DNA of 64,000 nt from an uncultured Spirochaetota bacterium (GTDB lineage Bacteria; Spirochaetota; Spirochaetia; JAFGXN01), in NCBI GenBank assembly GCA_944388995.1, contig CALXKN010000002.1, positions 62,001 through 126,000 on the forward strand, in the 5' to 3' direction. Below, piece by piece: positions 37,690 through 45,463 of this stretch. The notes under the pieces are model-generated. The model did no database searches. It had not been told where the DNA came from and saw only the letters and a program-made list of their open reading frames with translations. The position numbers and the translations under genes were made by a program. Each line of letters begins with the position of its first letter. The first letter of the stretch is position 1.

Positions 37690-38221
37690 TCGCAAACTCC
37701 TGTCTTCACCATAACAAATTCCGCCGCGATTGGCAAGCCGCTCTTTCGCCGGGCGCGCGCCCCGCAGGCGGGGCGCCGGGCTTTCCGCTGCAATCCGCGG
37801 CCTCCCGAGCCCTGACCGCGGCAAAGCTGCCCGCTTTGCCCCGCGCCGTCTTCCCGTCGCCCGCGTATTTCCGCTCCAATCCCTCGCGCCTTCGCCAAAG
37901 CGCTGCGGTCTTTGGCGGATTCCGTTGCTTTTAACGCGGCGGTTTGACTTCGGCGGGGTTTTGGGCGCTTTTGCGAATCCGCCGCTTTTTAGCGCAGTAT
38001 TTTATGTCTTTTCCTGCAACATTTGTTCCCGGTAAAAAAAGGCCCGGCCTGCCGTATTTCAACAAACAGGATGTTAAAAAATCTCTGTGCGGACGGGATC
38101 AAACATTGCGATAAAAGGCACAGAATACAGCGTTAAAGACCCGCTGATCCGGCGAAGAACCCCGCCCGCCGCCGAAGTGCAGCCGCATTCTTTTGCCGTG
38201 GCCGGTCCGCCGGAGAAATCC
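37690..38221. other. GC-rich non-coding region with a cluster of hairpins
   Basis: No convincing gene in about 530 bases; short frames here have odd Arg/Pro-rich composition and no ribosome-binding sites. Three perfect GC-rich hairpins are seen: GCGCCCCG/CGGGGCGC (37757-37776), GGCAAAGC/GCTTTGCC (about 37820-37840) and CGCCAAAG/CTTTGGCG (37893-37917). The region lies between the rseP start and the dispersed repeat next to pgi, and must also hold the rseP promoter, which I could not place. Confidence 0.55.
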
Positions 38222-38337
38222 GCCGCAGACGAAGGCGCGAGCGGCGCGGCGGGGGCCGCAAGGCCGTCTGCCGGAAGGCAGACCGCGCCCGCCGCCGACG
38301 CGGTGCGCGCCGCCTGCGGCGCGCACGCGCCCGAACA
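38222..38337 (-). repeat. GC-rich structured repeat, copy A (3' of pgi)
   Basis: About 110 bases nearly identical to 59345-59456. Internal symmetry: an outer stem GGCGCG (38234-38239) with CGCGCC (38326-38331), a hairpin GTCTGCC-GGAA-GGCAGAC (38266-38283, a GNRA-type loop), and a long hairpin GTGCGCGCCGC/GCGGCGCGCAC (38303-38326). It starts 4 bases past the pgi stop codon on the minus strand. No open frame is shared by the two copies. Confidence 0.8.
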
Positions 38338-38340
38338 GAA

Positions 38341-39915
38341 TCAGCCGTTGAGCAAAGCGTCAAAAGCTGCCAATTCGGGGCTCATGTCGTTGCCGAGGAC
38401 TTTTTTGGTCAGTACTTTGCCGAGCTGTACGCCTTCCTGATCGAAAGAGTTGAGATTCCACAGGAAACCTTGGAACATAACTTTGTTTTCAAAGTGGGCG
38501 AGCAGGGCGCCGAGGGCGCGCGGTGTCAGCCGGCGGCCGTAAATGAGGCTCGAGTAGCGGTTCCCGGCAAACCGTTTGTTGGGATTGTCGTCGTCTTTTC
38601 CGAGAGCGAAAGCGGTGATTTGCGCGGCGAGGTTGGCGTTGAGTTTTCGTTGATTGGTGCTGCCGTCGATTGATAAATCAAGTCCGCCTTGGTTCTCCGT
38701 GAAACCGATGAACTGCAGCGGTACGGTATCGGTGCCTTGGTGGAGGAGTTGATAGAATGAGTGCTGACCGTTGGTGCCCGGTTCCCCGAAAAGGACGGGG
38801 CCGGTCGGGTAGGCGACCGGTTCGCCGAAACGGTTGACGCTTTTGCCGTTGCTTTCCATGTCCAGCTGCTGAAGGTGGGCGGGGAAACGGACAAGTGCCT
38901 GACTGTACGGCAGGACGGCGGTGGACGGAAAGCCGTGCATTCGTTCAAAGACGCCGAGGAGGGCGTCGGTAAGGGCGGCGTTGCGGCTGATTTCGGGGTT
39001 GAGGGCGGCAAGGTCGGCTTCGTGGGCGCCGGCAAGGAGTTCGCCGAAGGTCTGCGGGCCGAATGCGAGCGAAAGAATGACGGCGCCGACTGCCGATGTT
39101 GAGGAGTAGCGGCCGCCGATGTAATCGTCGATATAGAATGAGTCAAGGTATTCGTCGGACTGCGCCAACGGCGAGGTTGCCGAGGTAACGGCGACCATGT
39201 GTTTGGCCGGATTCAGTCCGGGAACGGCGGCGTCAGCCATGCGTTTGAGGACGAGGGCGCGGTTGGCCAACGTTTCCTGTGTGGTGCCGCTTTTGGAGAC
39301 GAGGATGAACAGCGTCGTTTCAAAGTCGAGGCCGTTTAAAACGGCGGACGCGTCGTCGGGGTCAACGTTGGAGATGAAGCCGGTTTTCAGCTTCAGCGTT
39401 CCGTCGGCGGCCGCCGCTGTTTCGAGAGCCAGGCAGAGCGCCCGCGGCCCGAGGTCAGAGCCGCCGATGCCGATTTGGACGGCCTTTGTAAACGGCTTTC
39501 CGGTGGAGCCGGTGATTTCCCCTTTGTGTACTTTGTCGGCGAAAGCGGCGATGCGTTCAAGTTGTTCGCGGTAGAAACGACCGAGGTCGCGCCCGTCGGC
39601 TTCAACGGGACCGAGGCATTCGCCCCGCGTCAGTTGGTGCATTACCAGCCGCTTCTCTCCGGTGTTCATCACTTCTCCCGAGAGCAGCATTTTGTACTTT
39701 TCGATGAGCTGCTGTTCATCGGCGAGCTTTTGCAAAAGAGTCAGCGTCGTTTCGGTAAAGGAACGGCAGGCGAAGTTGAATGTCAGTCCTCCTCCGATGG
39801 GAATAGAGCTTTTTTGGATGCGTTCGACGGTCAGTTCTTTGCGTAAATCGGCCGGCTCGGCGGCTTTTAAGGCGGCGTAAGACGGTGCTTTGTCAAGATT
39901 GTTGAATTTGATCAT
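38341..39915 (-). CDS. pgi: glucose-6-phosphate isomerase
   Basis: It interconverts glucose 6-phosphate and fructose 6-phosphate. 524 residues with PGI motifs: VQIGIGGSDLGPRALCLAL, ILVSKSGTTQETLANR (phosphate-binding SKSGTT), GGRYSSTSAVG and QQLDMESNGKSV, with the catalytic Glu in FGEPGTNGQHSFYQLLHQG. GAGAGG lies upstream of the ATG. It links the glucokinase and PPi-PFK steps encoded elsewhere in the window. Its stop codon borders a structured repeat that may form its 3' UTR. Confidence 0.96.
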   Translation of the reverse strand: MIKFNNLDKAPSYAALKAAEPADLRKELTVERIQKSSIPIGGGLTFNFACRSFTETTLTLLQKLADEQQLIEKYKMLLSGEVMNTGEKRLVMHQLTRGECLGPVEADGRDLGRFYREQLERIAAFADKVHKGEITGSTGKPFTKAVQIGIGGSDLGPRALCLALETAAAADGTLKLKTGFISNVDPDDASAVLNGLDFETTLFILVSKSGTTQETLANRALVLKRMADAAVPGLNPAKHMVAVTSATSPLAQSDEYLDSFYIDDYIGGRYSSTSAVGAVILSLAFGPQTFGELLAGAHEADLAALNPEISRNAALTDALLGVFERMHGFPSTAVLPYSQALVRFPAHLQQLDMESNGKSVNRFGEPVAYPTGPVLFGEPGTNGQHSFYQLLHQGTDTVPLQFIGFTENQGGLDLSIDGSTNQRKLNANLAAQITAFALGKDDDNPNKRFAGNRYSSLIYGRRLTPRALGALLAHFENKVMFQGFLWNLNSFDQEGVQLGKVLTKKVLGNDMSPELAAFDALLNG

Positions 39916-39931
39916 AGTTTTTCCTCTCTGT

Positions 39932-40192
39932 TTATTCTATTGACTCTCCGTTCGGATTTTGTCCGTCGTCCTGCCATGAGGTAAAAGACGGCGTTTGATT
40001 CTCTTCTTCCGGACGGTTGAGCAGAACGGCGATTTCGGTTTCCGCGGCGGCAAGCGTCGCTTCCAGTTCATCGGCCAGCTTCATCCCTTTTCGGTATTTT
40101 TCAACGGCGTCTTCAAGGGTAATGCCGCCTGAGGCCAGCGCGTCGTTGATCTCTTCCAGTTCCTTCATTTTACTTTCAAAATCTCTTTTCAC
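39932..40192 (-). CDS. xseB: exodeoxyribonuclease VII small subunit
   Basis: 86 residues; the three-helix core (FESKMKELEEINDALASGGITLEDAVEKYRKGMKLAD) is the XseB signature. XseB wraps around XseA to form the multisubunit nuclease that degrades single-stranded DNA in both directions. Its ATG overlaps the xseA stop by 4 bp, so the subunits are translationally coupled. The acidic C-terminal tail is ordinary. Confidence 0.94.
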   Translation of the reverse strand: MKRDFESKMKELEEINDALASGGITLEDAVEKYRKGMKLADELEATLAAAETEIAVLLNRPEEENQTPSFTSWQDDGQNPNGESIE

Positions 40193-41415
40193 GGAATTGT
40201 CTCCTCTGTAATACGGGCGCCGCGCCGTCCGTCGGCAAACTGCAGCGTAACCGGACTGCCCGGAGACAGTGCGGCGGAGCGGGTTACGGGGCGGCCGTTT
40301 CCGTCAAAAACCAACGCGTAGCCTTTTGACAAAATCACCGTCGGCGACTCTTTTTCCAGCCTCAGCCGATTGATTTCCAGTCGGCGGCGGGCGTTTTCGG
40401 CGGCGGCGCGGACAAGCAGCGGCAGACGCGCTCGGTTGAAGTCCAGCCGCTGCGCTTCGCCTTGCAGTCGCCGTTCCAGCAGCTCCGTTAAGCGGCCTCT
40501 GTCGCAGCGGGAAAAAATTGCCCGTTTGCGTTCGGTGCCGACGCGCAGAGCGGCGGAAATACGCATTCGGACTTCGGGTATCGCTTTTCGGCAGCGGTCG
40601 TATCCGATGCAAATGTCGTCGGCGGCGGCCGTCGGCGTGGCGCTGCGGTGATCGGCGGCAAAGTCGCACAACGGCGTATCGGGTTCGTGACCGACAGCCG
40701 AAATGACCGGAATTTCCGATTCGGCAACAGCGCGCACAACTCCTTCATCGGAGAATGGAAGCAAATCTTCCGGCGAACCGCCGCCCCGACCGACAATCAG
40801 TACATCGCAAAGCCGCATGGCGCCGGCCTGACGGATGCGGGCAATCAGCGAAGCCGCCGCCTCCGCTCCCTGAACAGCGGCCGGCAGCAAAATCACCCGC
40901 AGCGGCGCGCCGTGCATCCGGAACCGTGAGCAGATATCCCGAAACACCTTTCCCTCAGCCGAGGTCACAACTCCAACCGTTTGCGGAAACGGCGGAAGCG
41001 GGCGTTTGCGGGTTGCGTCGAATACTCCTTCGGCGTACAGCCGCTGTTTAAGCTCTTCCAGCCGGCGGAAAAGGTCTCCGCGGCCGGCCGTCCGGATCGA
41101 TTCGGCAATCAGCTGGTACGAACTTTTGGCGTCATAGGCGGAAAGGCGGCCTTCAACGCGGATCGTGTCGCCGACAACCGGTTTTTTTATCAACGGCGAA
41201 CGGCGGTACGAAAAACAGACCGTCGAAAGCAGCGCCGGCGTCCGGCTGTCTTTCAGGGAAAAGTACCAGTGACGCGCCGAAGATTCGGAGAACGACGACA
41301 CTTCGCCTTCCACCGTTATCCGTCCGATGTTTCCTTCCAGCAGCGACTTGATGCGCGCCGAAATCTCCCCGACCGAAAAAACCGTCTCTTCCTGCGAAAA
41401 CAAACCGCCTTCCAT
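40189..41415 (-). CDS. xseA: exodeoxyribonuclease VII large subunit
   Basis: Catalytic subunit of ExoVII, 408 residues. An N-terminal OB fold (VFSVGEISARIKSLLEGN, VEGEVSSFSESSARHWYFSLKD) is followed by the catalytic core (VGVVTSAEGKVFRDI, VLIVGRGGGSPEDLLPFSDEGVVRA, ISAVGHEPDTPLCDFAADHRSATPTAAAD). The C-terminal region is somewhat shorter than in E. coli. No ribosome-binding site precedes the ATG; a promoter -10 box lies six bases upstream instead, so the mRNA may be leaderless. Confidence 0.94.
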   Translation of the reverse strand: MEGGLFSQEETVFSVGEISARIKSLLEGNIGRITVEGEVSSFSESSARHWYFSLKDSRTPALLSTVCFSYRRSPLIKKPVVGDTIRVEGRLSAYDAKSSYQLIAESIRTAGRGDLFRRLEELKQRLYAEGVFDATRKRPLPPFPQTVGVVTSAEGKVFRDICSRFRMHGAPLRVILLPAAVQGAEAAASLIARIRQAGAMRLCDVLIVGRGGGSPEDLLPFSDEGVVRAVAESEIPVISAVGHEPDTPLCDFAADHRSATPTAAADDICIGYDRCRKAIPEVRMRISAALRVGTERKRAIFSRCDRGRLTELLERRLQGEAQRLDFNRARLPLLVRAAAENARRRLEINRLRLEKESPTVILSKGYALVFDGNGRPVTRSAALSPGSPVTLQFADGRRGARITEETIP

Positions 41416-41421
41416 GCGCCC

Positions 41422-41450
41422 ATTATAACGGAACGGACAGGGAAATTCAA
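41422..41450 (-). promoter_or_regulatory. promoter of xseA-xseB, consistent with a leaderless transcript
   Basis: On the minus strand TTGAAT (41450-41445), 17-base spacer, TATAAT (41427-41422), then six bases and the xseA ATG. Standard spacing puts the transcript start on the A of ATG. Confidence 0.65.
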
Positions 41451-41489
41451 TCGGGCAAACACACGGAAAAGAAAGGAAACCGTCGGTAT

Positions 41490-41786
41490 TTATTCGGTTT
41501 CACCGTTGTTGCTTTGAACCAGATCTTGGACGATTTGCTGCAGGTGAGTCAGCTGAATTTCGGAAAGTCCGGAAATTTCAAGATACCGCCGGTTTTCAAT
41601 TCCCAGCAGATAATCGGTGCTGACCGAAAACAGGCGGGCAATTTTCAGCAGCATTTCGATTGACGGCTGAATGTTGTCGTTTTCCCAGTTTGAGACACTC
41701 TGTTTCGAAATGCCGAGTTTTGCAGCCATTTCCACCTGGCTCATTCCGCAGAGAGTACGCAGTTTCTTAATCCGTTCGTTCAGCAT
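41490..41786 (-). CDS. Xre-family helix-turn-helix regulator
   Basis: 98 residues with an N-terminal HTH_3 domain (IKKLRTLCGMSQVEMAAKLGISKQSVSNWE; recognition helix around SKQSVSNWEN), ending in the family's usual S-T-D-Y-L-L-G-I. The C-terminal ~30 residues have no known domain and may serve dimerisation. No clear ribosome-binding site. It is divergent from a PEGA-type lipoprotein; the shared 126-base gap contains two small inverted repeats that could be its operators. Confidence 0.88.
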   Translation of the reverse strand: MLNERIKKLRTLCGMSQVEMAAKLGISKQSVSNWENDNIQPSIEMLLKIARLFSVSTDYLLGIENRRYLEISGLSEIQLTHLQQIVQDLVQSNNGETE

Positions 41787-41812
41787 AATTTTTACCCGGC
41801 TAAAATTCGGAA

Positions 41813-41866
41813 GTATTTACATACATTATATTTTTCCGCTTGACAAAATAAAAATACTAATGTATT
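41813..41866. promoter_or_regulatory. intergenic inverted repeats, possible Xre operators
   Basis: GTAT-TTAC-ATAC (41813-41824) and AATAC-TAAT-GTATT (41853-41866) flank and overlap the promoter of the lipoprotein gene. Both have the same 4-base arms in opposite arrangement. AT-rich, so chance is possible. Confidence 0.35.
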
Positions 41867-41868
41867 GT
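41840..41868 (+). promoter_or_regulatory. promoter of the PEGA lipoprotein gene
   Basis: TTGACA (41840-41845), 17-base spacer, TATTGT (41863-41868). Confidence 0.7.
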
Positions 41869-41912
41869 AAAAATGGAATCTGAAAGCGTTTTATGTTTAC
41901 AATGGGGGTATT

Positions 41913-42263
41913 ATGAGAAATCTGTTGATTGTTTTTCTTGCTGCGGTGATGTGTTCGGGATGTGTGACAAGGGTCTTCTTTGATTCGTCTGAAGAGGGGG
42001 CGGAGGTTTATCTTGACGGAGAGAAAGTGGGCGAAACACCGTTCGCCGCTGAAATTTCTGCATACGCTTGGTATAATCCTTTTGTTGTTGTCAAAAAAGA
42101 AGGTTACAAGGATTTAAAAACAGAACTGAAAAAAACACCGCGGGCGGGAAACATCGCCGCAGGGGTAATTTTTAATTTTTGGGCATTGCCGATTTCTCTG
42201 CCCTGTGCTTTTACTTGTTACGGACCCGACAAAAGGCAGTATTTCGAACTCAAAAAAGAGTAA
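41913..42263 (+). CDS. small PEGA-domain lipoprotein
   Basis: 116 residues with lipoprotein signal MRNLLIVFLAAVMCSGC. The mature part starts with a PEGA-like beta domain (RVFFDSSEEGAEVYLDGEKVGETPF, then V-V-K-K-E-G-Y-K-D), seen in many surface proteins and thought to bind partners. The hydrophobic stretch at about 85-100 (NIAAGVIFNFWALPISLPC) could touch a membrane. A G-rich ribosome-binding site (GGGGG) precedes the ATG. It has its own promoter and lies across from an Xre regulator, so environmental control is plausible. Function unknown. Confidence 0.75.
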   Translation: MRNLLIVFLAAVMCSGCVTRVFFDSSEEGAEVYLDGEKVGETPFAAEISAYAWYNPFVVVKKEGYKDLKTELKKTPRAGNIAAGVIFNFWALPISLPCAFTCYGPDKRQYFELKKE

Positions 42264-42326
42264 CGGTCTTTGTGTCTCATGGTTTTTCGGATTCTTGTGT
42301 AAAAGTGTATTAAAGGAGATTAACAT

Positions 42327-42786
42327 ATGAAAAAAAATTAAAAGCCTGTTTTTCGTTACTGCAATTCTTTTTCCGGCGTGTGATGTTGCAATACCGCCTG
42401 AACCGGAGCATCATTATTATTATGTCAATATGGTTATATCCGAAACAGCATATGAAATGATTGAAGAACTGCATTCGAACAATGCCTTGACTGCCGATGA
42501 AGCCTATAGGATTGTAAATAAGTATCCGTATCTGTATTCTGACGGAGGCGACGCTTTAAGCAATGCTATTACTCTTGAAACAGAGAGCTGGACGGATATT
42601 TCCGACGAAATACTGTCGTTAAACATCGGCTATGAAGTTATTTCCTACTTCAATTCCAATAAGACGGGTTATGATTCCGTTTCCGGAAAATGGCGCGGAC
42701 TGATCTGTTACTGGTATACGGCGGTCTCGGATCTGCACAGAATCATATTCCTCGACTCTTATAAAGACGGAGAGTTTTTTCAATAA
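42327..42786 (+). CDS. small lipoprotein with frameshift in an A8 tract at codon 2
   Basis: An ATG at 42327 has AGGAG at ideal spacing (42314-42318), but the next codons read AAA AAA AAT TAA. Deleting one A from the eight-A run (42330-42337) restores a 152-residue frame beginning MKKIKSLFFVTAILFPAC, a proper lipoprotein signal, which joins the long frame that stops at 42786. No start exists upstream in that frame, because the codon there is TGA. An internal ATG at 42430 could give a 118-residue cytosolic piece without the signal. The mature part (residues 19-152) is acidic and unfamiliar. Slipped-strand phase variation, RNA slippage or a base-call error could all explain the A8. Confidence 0.6.
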
Positions 42787-43047
42787 AATATTTTTGCGTT
42801 CGGGAAGCGCCTTTTTTAAATTTGTATAAATATTGAAGTTTCTGTCTCCGATAAATCAATCGGATTCTCACGTGCGCTCCGCGATATGTTTTCGGACGCT
42901 GGATTTATTCTGCCGCTTGTCGGGGCGGGCGGTTTTTATCCGCTCCCGAATTTCTTCTGTACGGAAGCCATCGGTTGCGGTTACGGAAATTCTTTCGGTA
43001 AAAAGAGTTCCTTTTTTCTTCGTTTTCTGGTATTCTGTAAAATAAGT

Positions 43048-44529
43048 ATGAAGACGATTGCCGTTATTGACTGTTTGAAGAATAACCGATTCTCCCGGGA
43101 GCCGCTGTTCGGCGGACATTCAGCCGAGCGGCTGTGTGCGGAGGCAGTTGTGTCGGCGTTCCGTTCGGGAAAGATTGACGGCGATGTCGTCCGGCTGTCG
43201 GAAACTCCGGAAGCGGCCGGCGGAATCCGGACGGTTGCCGTTTCGGCTGCCGACGCAGGCGGTTATTTTGAGGCGTTGACAAAGATCACCGAAGGGTACG
43301 ATGTTGCGCTTCGTATTTGCGGTGATGCGCCGTTTATTAACCCTGATCTGATACTCGAAACCATCAAAGAACACACCGAAACTGCCGCCGACTTCACTTA
43401 CGGCGAAGGCTTTCCTCTCGGACTGTGTCCCGAAGCGGTTGAAACCGATCTGCTGCCGGTTCTGGCGGAGCTTAACCGGAATGCGCCGCCGCCGCACCGT
43501 TCGCTCTTTCCGTATTTCGAAAAACAGATTAACGATTACGATATTGCCGTTGTCATTGCGCCGCAGGACAGCCGGCGGCTGCGCCTGTCGCTGTTTGCCG
43601 ACTCGTTCCGCCGGCTGTCGCTTCTGACCCGTTTGGCGGAAGCCTCAAACGGCGCTGTGACGCCTTCTTTTATCGCTGAAAACGAAAAACTCCTGCTGAT
43701 GCCGCCGGCTTTTTACCCCATACAGATTGTCGACGCCCGCGTGCAGACGCCGATATACGTACCGCAGGCGTTGTCAGCTGAAGCCGGAAGCGGAGCGGAA
43801 ATGAGCGTTGAGTCGCTGCGTCTGCTGCTGCGCCGCGCCGGAGAGGCGAGCGGTTCGTTCGTCGTTTCCCTGTCGATGAACTGCGATCCCGTCTGTCACA
43901 GCCGTTTTTTTGACGCGGCCCGGGCGGCGCTGGAGTCGGAAGCGTCGGCGGTTTTGGTTGAGACGGCCGGGCTGCGCTGGAATGCGGCGGAAGCCGAGGC
44001 GTTGACGGCCGCCGCCGCCGGACGGCTGATTTGGATTGTCACGCTGGATGCGGGAACCGAAGAGGATTACCGGAAACTGCGCGGCGAAGGTTTTGAAGAG
44101 GCAAGCGCTTTTGCCGGGCGCATGGTCGCCGCTTTCCCCGAATCGGTTTACGTTCAGGCAGTCCGGCTGAAGGGATACGAATCGGCAGCGGACGCCTTTT
44201 ACCGCGTTTGGAAGCCGAAAACCGACCGCCTGATTATCCAAAAACACGACTCGTTTTGCGGGCTGGTGCCTGAAATGAAGGCTGTCGACCTGTCTCCGCT
44301 GAAACGATTCCCGTGTCATCACCTCAAACGTGAACTGCCGATTCTTTCCGACGGAACGGTTCCGATGTGTTCGGAAGATCTTGCCCGCACCGTCCGGCGC
44401 GGCAACGCGCTGACGGACGATTGGCAGACGCTGTTCGCCTCTGTCCGCCGGCAGTACGAAGAGCAGGTTGACGGCATTTACAACGGAATTTGCGGAGGAT
44501 GCGATGAGTACTATACATTCAATTTCTGA
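43048..44529 (+). CDS. spiro-SPASM-type protein: nucleotidyltransferase-like domain plus SPASM domain
   Basis: About 493 residues from the ATG at 43048; an upstream frame to 42886 has poor composition. Residues 1-190 resemble SpsF/CMP-KDO-type nucleotidyltransferases (VALRICGDAPFINPDLI). Residues about 220-400 look like a radical-SAM barrel (WIVTLDAGTEEDYRKLRG), but where CxxxCxxC should be the sequence reads R-V-Q-T-P-I-Y-V-P. The end is a clear SPASM domain (FPCHHLKRELPILSDGTVPMC ... GICGGCDEYY). It resembles a family named spiro-SPASM that I recall only from spirochaetes. It probably handles a nucleotide sugar or forms an Fe-S scaffold. It overlaps the next gene by 26 bp and heads a run of sugar-modification genes. 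Confidence 0.75.
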   Translation: MKTIAVIDCLKNNRFSREPLFGGHSAERLCAEAVVSAFRSGKIDGDVVRLSETPEAAGGIRTVAVSAADAGGYFEALTKITEGYDVALRICGDAPFINPDLILETIKEHTETAADFTYGEGFPLGLCPEAVETDLLPVLAELNRNAPPPHRSLFPYFEKQINDYDIAVVIAPQDSRRLRLSLFADSFRRLSLLTRLAEASNGAVTPSFIAENEKLLLMPPAFYPIQIVDARVQTPIYVPQALSAEAGSGAEMSVESLRLLLRRAGEASGSFVVSLSMNCDPVCHSRFFDAARAALESEASAVLVETAGLRWNAAEAEALTAAAAGRLIWIVTLDAGTEEDYRKLRGEGFEEASAFAGRMVAAFPESVYVQAVRLKGYESAADAFYRVWKPKTDRLIIQKHDSFCGLVPEMKAVDLSPLKRFPCHHLKRELPILSDGTVPMCSEDLARTVRRGNALTDDWQTLFASVRRQYEEQVDGIYNGICGGCDEYYTFNF

Positions 44530-45463
44530 CAAACCGCTTGCCGCCGACTACACCGTCTGGGGAAATTCCCGTCCGGTTAAAGAAAAAAACGTTTCCCTCA
44601 TTCTTCTTAACCGCGGCGCGCGGCTGGATAAAGCCGCCCTTTTGTCGCGCCGTTTTTTTCAGCACTTCGATTCGGTGATTTCCGTCGAACCACCGGGGAG
44701 TTCGCCGGAAATTTACGAGCTGATGAAAAACTCCGGACGGTTCCGTTTTCTCATTCCGCAGCGGGAACTGACGCCCGGCGAGCAAATCGATTTGGCCGCC
44801 GCGCTTCTGACGGAAGACTGGTTTTACGTCCTTTGGAACGATCAGATTCTTGACAAGGAGATGACGCCGCCTGTTTCCGTTTCTGAGGATGACGCGCCCG
44901 TTATCTTCGTTCCGTTCCTGAAGGATTTGAGGGAACAGTCGCCGATCCCGACGATGATGGTGCCGGTCATTTCCCGGCGGAAACTGAAAGTCAATGCGTG
45001 CGGCAGCGGCGAAAGCGGCGGACGCACGTTTTATCCGTTCGATTTTACCGGATGTTATCACCGGGAGTCGTTTCTGGCGGCCGGCGGCTTTGACAATTCG
45101 TTTCAGAATCCCTTTTGGCAGCTGCTCGACTTCGGCGCGCGGCTGCTGATGTTCGGAAAAACCATCCGCCTCAATCCTTATTTTTTGGTGCACTATGATA
45201 CGGAAATCGAACCGCACCGCGAATGTTTCGATTCCGACTACCTGCTCTTTGTGCTGAAAAATCAGTTTGTCAGAAAAAAGAAAGGCCGCTTTTACATTCC
45301 GTACCTTTCGGTTATCCGCTACTTTATCCGCTCTTCGGGACGCGATTGGGGGCAAATCATCACCGAATGCCGCCGCGCGATTCGGCTGACAGAAGAGTAT
45401 CAGCCGATGTATAAAATGACATTGTCCGAGGGCGTGGAGTCGTGGGGGAGTTCTCCGAAATGA
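44504..45463 (+). CDS. GT2-like glycosyltransferase-type protein
   Basis: 319 residues from the ATG at 44504, which has GCGGAGG upstream; an earlier in-frame start at 44468 is weaker. The C-terminal half carries features of GT-A fold family-2 transferases: F-T-G-C-Y-H-R-E-S-F-L-A-A-G-G-F-D, then FWQLLDFGARLLMFGKTIRLNPYFLVHYD, the acceptor-side segment typical of the family. A convincing DxD is not obvious (W-N-D-Q-I could stand in), so activity is uncertain. It sits in overlap with genes on both sides, which supports a shared pathway. Cytosolic or membrane-associated; no signal peptide. Confidence 0.6.
   Translation: MSTIHSISDKPLAADYTVWGNSRPVKEKNVSLILLNRGARLDKAALLSRRFFQHFDSVISVEPPGSSPEIYELMKNSGRFRFLIPQRELTPGEQIDLAAALLTEDWFYVLWNDQILDKEMTPPVSVSEDDAPVIFVPFLKDLREQSPIPTMMVPVISRRKLKVNACGSGESGGRTFYPFDFTGCYHRESFLAAGGFDNSFQNPFWQLLDFGARLLMFGKTIRLNPYFLVHYDTEIEPHRECFDSDYLLFVLKNQFVRKKKGRFYIPYLSVIRYFIRSSGRDWGQIITECRRAIRLTEEYQPMYKMTLSEGVESWGSSPK

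Noticed and set aside
37690-37824. N-terminal extension of RseP
   Set aside because: The extension is Arg/Pro-rich and lies upstream of a good ribosome-binding site and a hydrophobic start.
37730-38035. 101-codon open frame in the GC-rich gap
   Set aside because: Arg/Pro/Ser-rich composition, no ribosome-binding site, and it runs across hairpins; typical of chance frames in GC-rich DNA.
38222-38355. Repeat as an integron attC site
   Set aside because: No GTTRRRY/RYYYAAC core sites, no cassette genes and no integrase; the stems are too GC-rich and of the wrong layout.
38099-38363. Arg-rich open frames across repeat copy A
   Set aside because: No matching frame with the same product in copy B, and they run into the 3' end of pgi.
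42886-43047. Longer start for the spiro-SPASM gene
   Set aside because: The extra residues are Cys/Phe/Gly-rich with no relation to the domain; the nucleotidyltransferase-like fold starts at 43048.
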